Origin: Hymenobacter rubripertinctus
GTDB lineage: Bacteria > Bacteroidota > Bacteroidia > Cytophagales > Hymenobacteraceae
Direction: 5' to 3'
Assembly: GCF_003583925.1 (NCBI RefSeq)
Contig: NZ_QYCN01000012.1
Coordinates: 116,533 to 180,532, forward strand
DNA: 64,000 bases
Shown here: positions 1 to 9,800 of the stretch, piece by piece
How positions within the stretch are numbered: position 1 is the first letter of the stretch
How the letters are laid out: each line of letters opens with the position of its first letter
Translations under genes and position numbers: made by a program
Notes under the pieces: generated by a model
Database searches by the model: none
What the model was told of the DNA's origin: nothing
What the model saw: only the letters and a program-made list of their open reading frames with translations

Positions 1-127
1 GGGGGTCGGAGGTAAGGTACCCGCCGGGCGCGCCGGTCAGGGGCAGCGGCGGAGCTGTATCTACGCAAAGTACGCCCCCGCGAGTTTTACAGCGCGGATG
101 GCTGCTGGCCTGGCGGCGGCTCTTGGC

Positions 128-1246
128 TCACTGTTGAGCCAGTTCGGGCGGCGGCGGCAGCTCGGCCGCCACGGGCCAGCTGCTGCTGCGGAACGCTACC
201 GTACGCAGCCCCTTGTGCGGAAAAGCAGTAGTCGGCGGTAGCTGCATCGGCCGGGCCGCCGGTTGCGCCAGCGCCTCCCCCACCGTGCGCACGGCCCCGG
301 CGGGTACGGCGCGCGCCGCCAGCGCCGCCAGCAGCCCAGCTCCCGGCACTTCGGCCAGGCGGGCGCGCAGCAACTCTTCCAGCTCCTGGCGGTGCGCTAC
401 CCGGGCCGGATTGGTGCTGAACCGCGCATCGGTGGCCCACCCGGGCCGGGCCAGCACGGCGCAGAGCTGGCGAAACTGCCCATCGGAACCCACGGCCAGC
501 AGGAGCCGCGTACCATCAGCGGCCCGGTATACGGTGCCGTAGGGCACAATGCTGGGGTGGCCCGAACCCAGCGGCTGCGGGTCGTGGCCCGTGACGAGGT
601 ACGTAGCCGCCTGATTGGCCAGCGAGGCCAGGGCGCTGTCGTGGAGGGAAACTTCGAGCAGGCTGCCGTGGCCGGTTCGTGCGCGCTGGTAGAGAGCCAG
701 CAGCACTGCCTCTTTGAGTTGGTGGGCCGTAAGCACATCGAGCAGGGCCACCGGCATTTTCTGGGGCAGTTGGCCAGGACCGGGGGCATTCAGGTGCATG
801 AAGCCGGTTTCGGCCTGGAGCACGGCGTCGTAGCCGGACCGGGGGCTGGCGGGGCCATAGCCGGTGATGGAGCCGTAAATCAGGCGCGGATTGCGGGCGG
901 CCAGGGTGGCGTAATCGGCGCGGAGCTTTTCGGCGTCGCCGGGCTTGTAGCTGGTCAGCACGATGTCGGCGGTGGCGGCCAGCGCGTGCAGCTCCTGCTG
1001 ACCGGCGGCGGTGGTCAGGTCGAGAATACGGCTGCGCTTGCCCCAGTTAGCGCTGCTGAAGTAAGCCGTAACGGTACTGTCGGCCGGCTCGGCGGCAGTG
1101 CGCCAGGTGCGGGTCACGTCGCCGGCCGGGGCTTCGAGCTTGAGCACGTCGGCACCCAGCTCGGCCAGAAACTGGCCTACCTGCGGCCCGGCCAGCACCG
1201 ACGCCAGCTCCAGCACCCGTAGCCCGTGCAACGGTAATTCGGACAT
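128..1246 (-). CDS. CaiB/BaiF (class III) CoA-transferase
   Basis: Class III CoA-transferases move CoA between organic acids through an aspartyl-CoA intermediate in the cytoplasm. The 372-residue protein starts MSELPLHGLRVLELAS and continues LAGPQVGQFLAELGADVLKLE, the typical family N-terminus. The segment GYDAVLQAETGF (near residue 170) holds the Asp expected as nucleophile. I chose the ATG at 1246: a longer in-frame reading up to 1327 is made almost entirely of translated heptanucleotide repeat (LLTSHFS repeated) and is not credible. The repeat abuts the start codon, so no ordinary ribosome site is seen. Substrate is unknown; no fatty-acid or carnitine genes lie next to it. The stretch 1-127 holds no gene I can support. 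Confidence 0.85.
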   Translation of the reverse strand: MSELPLHGLRVLELASVLAGPQVGQFLAELGADVLKLEAPAGDVTRTWRTAAEPADSTVTAYFSSANWGKRSRILDLTTAAGQQELHALAATADIVLTSYKPGDAEKLRADYATLAARNPRLIYGSITGYGPASPRSGYDAVLQAETGFMHLNAPGPGQLPQKMPVALLDVLTAHQLKEAVLLALYQRARTGHGSLLEVSLHDSALASLANQAATYLVTGHDPQPLGSGHPSIVPYGTVYRAADGTRLLLAVGSDGQFRQLCAVLARPGWATDARFSTNPARVAHRQELEELLRARLAEVPGAGLLAALAARAVPAGAVRTVGEALAQPAARPMQLPPTTAFPHKGLRTVAFRSSSWPVAAELPPPPELAQQ

Positions 1247-1294
1247 GAGAAGTGAGAAGTGAGAAGTGAGAAGTGAGAAGTGAGAAGTGAGAAG
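1247..1294. repeat. Heptanucleotide tandem repeat (GAGAAGT)n
   Basis: Six full copies of the 7-nt unit GAGAAGT plus GAGAAG, ending directly at the start codon of the CoA-transferase on the minus strand. The same unit recurs at 57104-57157. Confidence 0.95.
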
Positions 1295-1317
1295 CGGTAC
1301 GGAAATCCGGGTTTCAA

Positions 1318-1355
1318 AGAACGTCATTCCCCGGCTCCGCTCGGAATAACGTTCG
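1318..1355. repeat. Short REP-like inverted repeat
   Basis: Arms GAACGTCATTCC and GGAATAACGTTC pair with one mismatch around a GC-rich centre (CCGGCTCCGCTC). The core GTCATTCC plus GCTCCGCTCGG resembles the larger palindromes at 13869, 19576 and 36726, so this is probably a short relative. Confidence 0.55.
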
Positions 1356-1379
1356 TTCTCACACGTAACTTCTCACCTC

Positions 1380-2051
1380 TTATTTCAGATACCCCCGGTC
1401 GCGGAGGCCGGAGAGCGGATCGGGCAGACATTCCAGGCGGCCGTCGTGCAGCAGGTAAACTACGTCGCAGAGGGCCAGCACTTCGGCGTAACGGTGGTCG
1501 GTGAGCAGGATTCCTTTGCGCTGTTTTAGGTCGCGGATTACCTGGGCCAGCGCGTCGATGTGCACGGGCATGACGCCGGTGAAGGGCTCATCCAGGAGCG
1601 AGAAGGCCGTATTGGTGTGCAGCAGCAGCAGTACCTCCAGCAGCCGCGCGGTACCGCCCGACAGCTCGCCCACGGGCCGGTGCCGCTGTTCGAGCAGCTC
1701 CGGAAAGGCAGCCAGGGCCTGCTCAACATCAACGCCCAGCAGGCGGGCGGCCCCGGTGGCGGTAAGATGAGCGGGCAGCAGGGGCACCTGGGGCAGGTAA
1801 CTGAGCAGTCCCGGCTGGCGGTAGGCCGGCACCACCCGTCGGCCATCCACGCGCACCGAGGCATCGGCCACCCGCTGGGTTCCGAACACGGCTTGGAGCA
1901 GGGTGGATTTACCGCAGCCATTGCGACCCAGCAGCCCCACCACCTGCCCCGTTGTTACGCGCAGATACACGTCCGACAGCAGCACGCGCCCGCCCAACGT
2001 GAGCTGAATTCCATCGGCCTCCAGCAAGTGGGGCGTTGAATTCCTCTCCAT
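1380..2051 (-). CDS. ABC transporter ATP-binding protein
   Basis: A 223-residue ATPase subunit. Walker A is GLLGRNGCGKSTLL, the signature is LSGGTARLLE (Thr-Ala where Gln-Gln/Glu is usual), Walker B is AFSLLDEPFTG and the H-loop is LLTDHRY. Start MERNSTPHLL at 2051 is favoured because it overlaps the upstream gene's stop as TGATG, implying translational coupling; an ATG at 2060 (MGLMERN) is also in frame. A much longer in-frame reading up to 2474 runs over the upstream gene in another frame and is rejected. Its partner is presumably the 111-residue membrane protein just upstream. Substrate unknown; the two-gene unit looks like a small exporter or a retention/regulatory ABC module. Confidence 0.85.
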   Translation of the reverse strand: MERNSTPHLLEADGIQLTLGGRVLLSDVYLRVTTGQVVGLLGRNGCGKSTLLQAVFGTQRVADASVRVDGRRVVPAYRQPGLLSYLPQVPLLPAHLTATGAARLLGVDVEQALAAFPELLEQRHRPVGELSGGTARLLEVLLLLHTNTAFSLLDEPFTGVMPVHIDALAQVIRDLKQRKGILLTDHRYAEVLALCDVVYLLHDGRLECLPDPLSGLRDRGYLK

Positions 2052-2386
2052 CAGGCCCATAGTTGATTCAGTAGGCCAACGAATGCCCCGAAGCCCACCG
2101 TATCGAGAACCAGCACCGGTGCCCACAGCTGCCCGGGCGAGAGGTGGAGGTTCCGAAAAAGCCAGTGCTGCTCCGGCCGCAGGCGCTGTCCCAGATAGGC
2201 CACGACCGGAAACGTGGCCAGCTTCATCAGAACAAGCCCCGGACCCAGCCGGGGTGGCCAGGGCGTATTCAGCAGGCCCGCTCCCAGCCAGGTAGCCCCC
2301 AGCACCACGGCCGAAAGCAGCGCGGTCTGGGGCAGTAGCAGTCGGTAGAACAGGGCCAGCGCCCGCAGATAGTTGAATAGCGTCAT
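2051..2386 (-). CDS. Small membrane protein, partner of the ABC ATPase
   Basis: A 111-residue, strongly hydrophobic protein with about three predicted membrane segments (ALALFYRLLLPQTALLSAVVLGA, LVLMKLATFPVVAYLG, and APVLVLDTVGFGAFVGLL). No family is recognised. Its stop codon overlaps the ATPase start (TGATG), so the two are almost certainly co-translated. At 111 residues it is too small for a usual ABC permease (six helices), so it would have to work as an oligomer or the pair is not a classical transporter. Confidence 0.75.
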   Translation of the reverse strand: MTLFNYLRALALFYRLLLPQTALLSAVVLGATWLGAGLLNTPWPPRLGPGLVLMKLATFPVVAYLGQRLRPEQHWLFRNLHLSPGQLWAPVLVLDTVGFGAFVGLLNQLWA

Positions 2387-2491
2387 GATAGCAGCCGTGA
2401 AATCCGCTGCTCCAACGCGGCCGCAGGCGGATTAGTATGTCGGGGAGGCCGGCCGGTAGAATGGACAGTCCCACTCACGGCCCTACTAACG

Positions 2492-2528
2492 AAAAAACCC
2501 CTCACCACGAAGCGTAGTGAGGGGTTTT
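2492..2528 (-). terminator. Intrinsic terminator after tRNA-Lys
   Basis: Arms 2494-2505 and 2517-2528 (AAAACCCCTCAC / GTGAGGGGTTTT) pair perfectly. On the minus strand the hairpin starts at the CCA end of tRNA-Lys and is followed by a T-run. Confidence 0.85.
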
Positions 2529-2603
2529 GGTGATCCCGCTGGGATTCGAACCCAGGACCCATACATTAAAAGTGTATTGCTCTACCAGCTGAGCTACAGA
2601 ATC
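2528..2603 (-). tRNA. tRNA-Lys (anticodon TTT)
   Basis: Read on the minus strand, GATTCTG pairs with CGGGATC as the acceptor stem. The anticodon stem ATACA/TGTAT closes the loop CTTTTAA, giving anticodon TTT. The T-loop GGTTCGAATCC is canonical, and CCA is encoded at 2530-2528. Confidence 0.97.
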
Positions 2604-2645
2604 CTTTACTTTGCAACCGGCGTCGATTATTCGCTGATTGTGGCA

Positions 2646-2676
2646 CAAAAGTAGAGGCCCAGACTTAACCGTGCAA
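2646..2676 (-). promoter_or_regulatory. Bacteroidota-type promoter of tRNA-Lys
   Basis: On the minus strand: TTG (2676-2674), 20 nt, then TACTTTTG (2653-2646), matching TTG-N20-TAnnTTTG. Start of transcription is expected about 35 nt before the tRNA. Confidence 0.75.
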
Positions 2677-2681
2677 CTGTT

Positions 2682-3398
2682 TTGCGTAAAAAAGCCTTCC
2701 TTTTTTTCTTATTCCTGATGGTGGTTGCTCAACCTATTCAGGCCCAAAAAGTTAGTTTCGCGCTTCAAAAGGCGGATTCTCTGTTTCAGGCTGGTCAAGT
2801 GGCCCAGTCCTACCCCTGGTTCCGGCAGGCCCGGGAGCAGGATGGCATCCAATCGGCGCGGCAGTTGCTGCGCATGGCTTACATTCAGGAAACGCTGGGG
2901 CACTATCCGGCGGCACTCTACTACCTGAGCGTGGCCCAGGTCTGGCAGCCCCGGTATGGCACCTGGCGCAAGATGGTTGCCCTGGCTCAGGAGCACCGCC
3001 TGATTGGCTATCCTGATACCTGGCGGCAGAGCCTGCTCATTACCCTGCACCGGTACTATTACCGCCTGTTACAGGGTTCGTTGCTGCTGGCCATTGTGGG
3101 CGGAGCCGCCCTGCTGGCGCGCCGCCGCACCGCCGACCGGGCCTGGTGGGGCATTTATGCCGCTTACCTGGTCGGAATCGGGCTGTTTCTGAATCTGCTG
3201 GCTCCGGTTCGGGTAGGACTGGTAGCCCGCGCCCGCGCCCCCCTCATGGCCGGCCCCAGCGCCGGATCGGCCTGGCTGACCACGGCCGCCGCCGGCGACC
3301 GGTTTGAGGTGCGCGGCCACCAGGATATCTGGTACCGCGTGCAGTGGCAGGGCCGCGACGCCTACATCCGCCGCCCCGATCTGCTGGTAGTGGAGTAG
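2682..3398 (+). CDS. BatE-like TPR/SH3 protein
   Basis: A 238-residue exported protein. It has a signal peptide (MRKKAFLFFLFLMVVAQPIQAQ), an all-helical TPR-like region (residues 25-110, for example LQKADSLFQAGQVAQSYPWF), a membrane helix (LLLAIVGGAALLA, near 135) and a second one (IYAAYLVGIGLFLNLLAPV), and a C-terminal SH3-like segment (RFEVRGHQDIWYRVQW...YIRRPDLLVV). This order matches BatE of the Bacteroides aerotolerance operon, but no batA-D genes adjoin it. The start is TTG at 2682; the next ATG would delete the charged head of the signal peptide. Confidence 0.75.
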   Translation: MRKKAFLFFLFLMVVAQPIQAQKVSFALQKADSLFQAGQVAQSYPWFRQAREQDGIQSARQLLRMAYIQETLGHYPAALYYLSVAQVWQPRYGTWRKMVALAQEHRLIGYPDTWRQSLLITLHRYYYRLLQGSLLLAIVGGAALLARRRTADRAWWGIYAAYLVGIGLFLNLLAPVRVGLVARARAPLMAGPSAGSAWLTTAAAGDRFEVRGHQDIWYRVQWQGRDAYIRRPDLLVVE

Positions 3399-3403
3399 CA
3401 TAT

Positions 3404-3476
3404 CCAGTTGCCAGTGTCCAGTTGCCAGTGTCCAGTTGCCAGTTCGTTCTCAACACTGGCAACTGAACACTGGACA
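3404..3476. repeat. 7-nt based tandem repeat with inverted copy
   Basis: CCAGTTGCCAGTGT occurs at 3404-3417 and 3418-3431, with a partial copy at 3432-3443. The inverse ACTGGCAACTG (3454-3464) and ACACTGGACA follow. The region fills the gap between convergent genes and can fold into a hairpin. Confidence 0.85.
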
Positions 3477-3478
3477 CG

Positions 3479-4285
3479 CTATAGGTTGAAGTCGGGCTCT
3501 TCCTTGCGAAAGTGCTTGAGCACGAGTTTGTCGGCCAGGCCGGGTAGTAGCTTGTTGAGCAGTACGGTGAGTTTGCCCTGGCCGGTAAGTACCAGGTCGC
3601 GGCGGCGCTGGACCACGGCCGTGAGCAGGTGCTGGGCCACTTCTGCGCTGCTCATCATCTGCTGCTCGTTGCGGGGCGACTCGCCCTGCGGGGAGCCATC
3701 GGCGGCCAGGGCCACGTTGCGGATGTTGGAGGCCGTGAAGCCGGGGCAGGCCAGCAGCACGTGTACGCCCTGGGGCAGCAGCTCGGTGCGCAGGGCTTCC
3801 AGAAACCCGTGCATGGCAAACTTGGAAGCCGAGTAGCCCGTGCGCCCCGGCAGCCCCCGGTAGCCGGCAATGCTGCTGATGCCCACAATCGAGCCCCTGA
3901 CGGCCGTGATATGGGGCAGGGCAAACTTGGTGGCGTAAACCGTGCCGAAGAAATTGGTTTGCATCAGCTGGCGAATCACGTCCAGGTCGGCGTCGCGGAA
4001 CAAGGCGCGCATACTGATGCCGGCGTTGTTGATGAGCACATCGAGGCGGCCGAAAGCGGTTACCGTTTCCTGCACGGCCCGCGCCGAATCCTGCTCCACG
4101 CCCACGTCGGCCCGGATGGTGAGGTGAACGATGCCGAGGCGCGTGAGTTCCCGGGCGGTTTCGCGAAGGCGCGCCTCATTGCGGCCCGTGATGGCCACCC
4201 GGGCTCCGGCCTGGCCAAAGGCCAGGGCCGTGGCCCGGCCAATGCCGGAGGTACCACCCGTAATGAGCACTACTTTATCTTTCAT
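3479..4285 (-). CDS. Short-chain dehydrogenase/reductase (SDR)
   Basis: A 268-residue NAD(P)-dependent oxidoreductase of the classical SDR family. The Rossmann glycine motif is TGGTSGIG (residue 9 onward), followed by NNAG near residue 87, the catalytic Ser in GISSIAG and the YSASK Tyr/Lys pair near 155. Start MKDKVVLITGG at 4285 gives the canonical SDR N-terminus. An in-frame extension on this strand up to 6220 is antisense to a clear secreted-protein gene and is not real. The C-terminal tail (KLTVLLNKLLPGLADKLVLKHF) is the type found in SDRs acting on lipids or other hydrophobic substrates, but the substrate cannot be read from sequence. Confidence 0.9.
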   Translation of the reverse strand: MKDKVVLITGGTSGIGRATALAFGQAGARVAITGRNEARLRETARELTRLGIVHLTIRADVGVEQDSARAVQETVTAFGRLDVLINNAGISMRALFRDADLDVIRQLMQTNFFGTVYATKFALPHITAVRGSIVGISSIAGYRGLPGRTGYSASKFAMHGFLEALRTELLPQGVHVLLACPGFTASNIRNVALAADGSPQGESPRNEQQMMSSAEVAQHLLTAVVQRRRDLVLTGQGKLTVLLNKLLPGLADKLVLKHFRKEEPDFNL

Positions 4286-4504
4286 AATCCGGGGAAAATA
4301 CGAGAAGGCCGAAGCCCTGCGTGAGGCCCGCAAACCTACGGCAAATTCCCCCGATCTGCCCGCGCGCTGCCCTGCTTGGCCGCCCGTAGCACCCGGCAAA
4401 ACTATTCCTGTGCCTCGTAAAATCGCCCCCCCGGAAAGCGTATTTTGTCCCGGATTGCGGTTACCTTCGACCTTTGTCTTACGCCCGCTTCTATTCCGAT
4501 TTAT

Positions 4505-6745
4505 ATGAACCAACCTGTACCCCTGCTCCGGGGTGGGAAAACCGGGTTTGCCACGGCCGTTCTGGCCCTGGTACTGCCGTTGTTTCCACTGCTGACGCAA
4601 GCCCAGAGCTGCCCGGCCGCTCCCAGTAATTGCACGCCCGGCAACGCGCCCACCGCAAATGTGGCCTACGGCATGGGTATTTTCAACGTGACCCTGGGCA
4701 GCCTCAACAATACCACCTCCGGGGCTCAGGAGGGCTACAAGGACTACTCCTGCACGCTGGCGGCGGCTACGCTGGCCGTGGGCACCGATGTACCGATCAG
4801 TATCCGGACCAACAACAACGCCGACGAAACCGTGCGGGTATGGGCCGACCTGAACAACGACGGCGTGTTCAACACCACCACCGAGCTGCTGTTCAGCTCC
4901 GATGCCAAGCGCCTGCACACCGGCACGGTGCGCCTGCCCGCTACCACCGTACCGGGCGTGCGCCTGCGCCTGCGCGTGGCCGCCGACTACGCCAACGCCC
5001 CCGTGCCGGCTCCCTGTTCTACCCCCCAGTATTCCCAGACCGAGGATTACGCCCTGATTGCCACCAGCAGCACCCAGACCCCGGTGGCCGACTTTCAGGC
5101 CGCCCCCACTCAAACCTGTTCCGGAGTGGTGCAGTTTACCGACCTGAGCCAGAACGGCCCCACCAGCTGGCTCTGGAACTTTGGCGACGGCACCACCAGC
5201 ACCCTGCGCAGCCCTTCGCATTCCTACGCCACGGCGGGCACATTCACGGTGATGCTCACGGCTACCAACGCGGTGGGCAGCAGCTCGAAAACCCGCGCCA
5301 GCTACATCACCTACGACAACGTGGTGCCCGTGGCGGCTACCTGCACCCCGGCTACGGCGGCCTACTGCTGCGGCTACGGCATCACGCAGTTCACGCTGGG
5401 CAACTTCACCCAGGCGTCGGCCAACGGCCAGGTGGGCTACCAGGATTTCACCTGCTCCGGGAAGGCGGAAGTGACGGCTGGCAACCGCTATCCGGTGAGC
5501 CTGACTACCGGCCCGAGCAACCCCCAGGATACCCGTATATGGCTGGATGCCAACAACGACGGCATTTTTGGGGCCACCGAACTGCTCTACGAGGCCCTGA
5601 ATACCACCAGCCCCGCCGGCACGCTCCAGATTCCGGCCACGGCCGTGCTCGATAAGCCGCTGCGCCTGCGGGTGATATCCGATTTCGTGGGTTCGGGCTT
5701 TACGGCCTGCGGCGGTATTCAGTACGGACAGGCCGAAGATTACACCCTCACGGTGCGCGTGAATGCGTTTCCGCCCACCCCGGAATTCACTTCCGATTAC
5801 GTGGCCGGCAGCTGTCAGACCGGCATCCGCTTCACCGACCTGAGCCAGAACGGCCCCACCAGCTGGCGCTGGGATTTTGGCGACGGCACGACCAGTACCC
5901 TCCAGAACCCCACCCACACCTACGCCACCACCGGCACCTACACGGTAGCCCTGGCCGCCACCAATGCCTACGGCACGGCAACCAGCACCCGCGCCAACTA
6001 CGTGGTCGTGACGGTGCCCTGCCTGCAATACTGCGCGGCCTCGGGCCTCAACTCGGCCTTCTGGATTACCAACGTCACCCTTACCACCCCCCAGTCGGCA
6101 GCCTTCGTCAACAACTCCGCGGCCGACGCCAACGGCTATGGCAACTACGCGGGCCAGGTGATGACCGTACGCCAGGGCCAGAACTCCACTCTCAGCGTAA
6201 CGACCAACGCTGCTTTCCAACGCGTGACCAGCGTGTGGGTCGACTGGAACCGGGACGGCTTTTTCGCTACATCGGAACTGGTGTCCAATGCCATCAGCAC
6301 CAACCCGGCCAGCATTGTGCTCACCGTACCGACCACCCAGGGGCTGGCCGGCATCACCCGCATGCGCATCATGGCCCGCCTCGACAACAACACGGCCGTG
6401 GCCTGCACGGGCACTCAGCCCCGCAACAACAGCGAGATTGAGGATTACAGCGTGCTGGTAGTACCCGTTACGGCCACCACGGCGGCCCTTTCGCTGCCCA
6501 CGCTGGCCGTGTATCCCAACCCTACCCCCGACGGCCGGCTCCGGCTAACGGAAACCAGCGCCCCCGACACCTACACGGTGGAGGTGGAAAATGTGCTCGG
6601 AGCCCGCCTCTACCGGGGACAGCTTCGGCTGGGGGCCGGCCTGGAAACCAGCCTCGACCTGAGCCAGCTGCCCCGGGGCCTGTATGTGCTGCGCCTGCGC
6701 GGCACCCACGGCCAGAGCGCCGTGCGCCGCCTCGTGCGCGACTAA
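4505..6745 (+). CDS. Secreted GEVED/PKD repeat protein, T9SS type A
   Basis: A 746-residue exported protein. After a signal peptide ending near TQAQ it alternates three GEVED-type domains (VWADLNNDGVF...EDYAL near 118-185; IWLDANNDGIF...EDYTL near 355-415; VWVDWNRDGFF...EDYSV near 585-655) with two PKD domains (WLWNFGDGTTSTL...H.YATAGTFTV near 225; WRWDFGDGTTSTL near 460). The end (AVYPNPTPDGRLRL to VRRLVRD) is a T9SS type A sorting domain, so the product is expected to cross the outer membrane and be surface-attached or released. The PKD copies share QFTDLSQNGPTSW-like segments, which suggests internal duplication. Probably adhesive or matrix-forming; no catalytic domain seen. Confidence 0.88.
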   Translation: MNQPVPLLRGGKTGFATAVLALVLPLFPLLTQAQSCPAAPSNCTPGNAPTANVAYGMGIFNVTLGSLNNTTSGAQEGYKDYSCTLAAATLAVGTDVPISIRTNNNADETVRVWADLNNDGVFNTTTELLFSSDAKRLHTGTVRLPATTVPGVRLRLRVAADYANAPVPAPCSTPQYSQTEDYALIATSSTQTPVADFQAAPTQTCSGVVQFTDLSQNGPTSWLWNFGDGTTSTLRSPSHSYATAGTFTVMLTATNAVGSSSKTRASYITYDNVVPVAATCTPATAAYCCGYGITQFTLGNFTQASANGQVGYQDFTCSGKAEVTAGNRYPVSLTTGPSNPQDTRIWLDANNDGIFGATELLYEALNTTSPAGTLQIPATAVLDKPLRLRVISDFVGSGFTACGGIQYGQAEDYTLTVRVNAFPPTPEFTSDYVAGSCQTGIRFTDLSQNGPTSWRWDFGDGTTSTLQNPTHTYATTGTYTVALAATNAYGTATSTRANYVVVTVPCLQYCAASGLNSAFWITNVTLTTPQSAAFVNNSAADANGYGNYAGQVMTVRQGQNSTLSVTTNAAFQRVTSVWVDWNRDGFFATSELVSNAISTNPASIVLTVPTTQGLAGITRMRIMARLDNNTAVACTGTQPRNNSEIEDYSVLVVPVTATTAALSLPTLAVYPNPTPDGRLRLTETSAPDTYTVEVENVLGARLYRGQLRLGAGLETSLDLSQLPRGLYVLRLRGTHGQSAVRRLVRD

Positions 6746-6814
6746 TTTTCGTTGTCTTTGCTTTTTACGCCGGATCGCGCAGCGGTCCGGCCCTCTCTTT
6801 TCTTATTCTGATTT

Positions 6815-9800
6815 ATGCACCCTCGTTTACTGCGTATTGGGTTTCTCGTGTTTTGGCTGGCACTGCTGGCCGGGGCGCGGCCAGCGGCGGCCACTCACCT
6901 GCTGGGAGGCGAAATGAACTATAAGTACCTCGATGCCAACGGCCCGGCCAGCGCCCCGTTTCGCTACCAGGTAACGGTACTGGTGTATCTGAACAAGGAA
7001 GCCGGCTCCGTTGCTCCCGACGGCCGGCCCAGCGTGGACATTTCCTTTTATAATAAGTCGCAGAGCGGGGCGCGCATTATGGTGGTAACGGTGCCGCGCA
7101 CCAGCTTCGCGGAAGTGACGCCGCCTAGTCCGGTCAGCTGTACGCTGCCCAACAGCCAGCCGCCCCGCGTGACGCTGGCTAAGTACGTGACCATCGTCAA
7201 TCTGCCGCTCTCGTTTGATGGCTACTACGCCGTGTACACGGACCTGGCGCGCAACGTGGACGTGACCAACCTCCAGAACCCGGGCAATACCAACCTGACC
7301 CTGTACACGGACATGGCCCCGCCGCTGTTGCCCAACACCTCCCCCGTTTTCTCCGATACGGCCGTGGCCGTCATCTGCCAGGGCGATACCAGCTTCATCC
7401 TCAACAACGCCTACGATGCCGACGGCGACCGGCTGATTTACTCCTTCGGCACGCCCTACCAGGGCCAGGCGCCCTTCGGTAATTTCACCCCGCCCCCGCC
7501 CTCGGTGGTGTATGCGTCGGGCTATAGCGCCACCCAGCCCTTCGGGCCGGGCAGCTATGCCGCCCTGAACGCCAGCACCGGCCTGAGCCAGTACGCGGCC
7601 CCCATGCAGGGCAAGTACGTGGTGGCCGTTGATGTGAAGGAGTACCGGACCATCAATGGCCGGGAGGTGCTCGTGGGCACTACCCGGCGCGACATTCAGC
7701 TGGTGTCGCGCCCCTGCCAGGCCAACCAGCCTCCGGTGTTCACCCCACCCTCAGTAGCGGTGAAAAATTACACCGTGGAAGAAGGCCGGCCCCTGAGCTT
7801 CAGCGTAACCGGCACCGACCCCGAAGGCAAGTCGCTGACCATGAAAGTGAGCAGCCCGCTGCTGGATGGCACCGGGCCGTTTGACTTCAGCGTAAACGGC
7901 AGCCAGGGTACCGTGCCGGTGAACAACCCGATTGGCAGCGTGAGTGTAACGGCCACGGCAAGCGTAACGGGCCAGTTTCAGTTCAACTCCCACTGCGGCG
8001 ATGCCCGCGCCACGCCCTACGACGTGGTGGTAACCGTGACGGACAATACCTGCGGCAGCAAGAGCGTATCGGACGTGTTCCGCATTACCGTAACCCGGGC
8101 TGCCGGCCCCACCGGCATCGTGGGCGACTCCACGGTATGCGACCGGGGGCAGGTGCGCACTTATACCGCCACCGGCCCCGCCGCCAATACTTACCGCTGG
8201 ACGGTGCGGGGCGGCACCATTCAGGGGCCGGCTACGGCCGGCAGCATCCAGGTGTTGTGGGGTAACAGCGCACTGGGCACCGTTACTTTACGGGGCGTTT
8301 CGGCCGTGGGCTGTCCCAGCGACTCGGTGTCACGCAGCATTACCTTCGACCAGGGTACGCTGAACGTGACCCCCAACGTGAGCATCTGCGCGGGGGCCTC
8401 CACCACCCTCACCGCCAGCGGCGGCCAGACCTACACCTGGACCGGCGGCGGCCAGACGTTCACCGGAGCCAGCATCACCGTTTCGCCGACCCAGACCACC
8501 ACTTACACCGTCACCACCACCGGCACAACCTGCGTGCTGACCCGCCAGGTAACGGTGAGTGTGAATGCCGCGGGCATCGCCAACGCGGGGGCCAACCGCA
8601 CCGTGTGCGTGGGCGAAACCACGATGCTCGGCGCGGCCGCCCTCACGGGCTACACCTACCAGTGGAGTCCGGCCACCGGCCTGAGCAGCGCCACCGCTGC
8701 CCAGCCCGTGTTTACGGCTGCCACCCCCGGCACCTACACGTTCACGCTTGTAGCCACGGCTCCGGGCAATTGCACGGCTACCAACACGGTAACGGTGACG
8801 GTGAACCCGGCCGCCGTAGCCAATGCCGGGGCCAATCAGGCCCTGTGCTCGGGCAGCGCCGTGACGCTGGGTTCGGCCGCCCTCACGGGCTACACATATC
8901 AGTGGAGCCCTGCTACCGGCTTGAGCAGCGCCACCTCTGCCCAGCCCACGCTCACGCTCGCCAACACCACCAACGCGCCCATCACGGCTACCTACACGCT
9001 CACGGCCACCACGGTCCAGGGCTGCGCGGCCACCAGCACCGTAACGGTGACGGTGAACCCGGCCGCCGTAGCCAATGCCGGGGCCAATCAGGCCCTGTGC
9101 TCGGGCAGCGCCGTGACGCTGGGTTCGGCCGCCCTCACGGGCTACACCTATCAGTGGAGCCCGGCCACCGGCCTGAGCAGCAGCACTACGGCCCAGCCCA
9201 CGCTCACGCTCGCCAACACCACCAACGCGCCCATCACGGCTACCTACACGCTCACGGCCACCACGGCCCAGGGCTGCGCGGCCACCAGCACCGTAACGGT
9301 GACGGTGAACCCGGCCGCCGTAGCCAACGCCGGGGCCAGCCGGGCCATTTGTTCGGGCGAAACCACGATGCTCGGCGCGGCTGCTCTCGCGGGCTACATC
9401 TACCAGTGGAGCCCGGCCACTGGCCTGAGCAGCAGCACTACGGCCCAGCCAACGCTCACGCTTGCCAATACCACCAACGCGCCCATCACGGCTACCTACA
9501 CGCTCACGGCCACCACGGTCCAGGGCTGCGCGGCCACCAGCACCGTAACGGTGACGGTGAACCCGGCCGCCGTAGCCAACGCTGGGGCCAGCCGGGCCAT
9601 TTGTTCGGGCGAAACCACGACACTCGGCGCGGCCGCCCTCACGGGCTACACCTATCAGTGGAGCCCGGCTACCGGGCTGAGCAGCCCCACCGCTGCCCAG
9701 CCGGTAGTTAACCGGGTGAATTCCGGCCCGACGCCCATCACGTACACCTACACGCTCACGGTCACCACGGCCCAAGGATGCGCGGCCACCAGCACGGTTG

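Noticed and set aside
263-1222. 319-residue open frame on the plus strand
   Set aside because: Antisense shadow of the CoA-transferase, which has conserved motifs on the other strand.
4286-6220. Open frame on the minus strand giving a 913-residue reading fused to the SDR
   Set aside because: It is antisense to a clear secreted GEVED/PKD gene and its sequence is low-complexity Gly/Ala/Arg typical of a shadow frame; the SDR starts at 4285.
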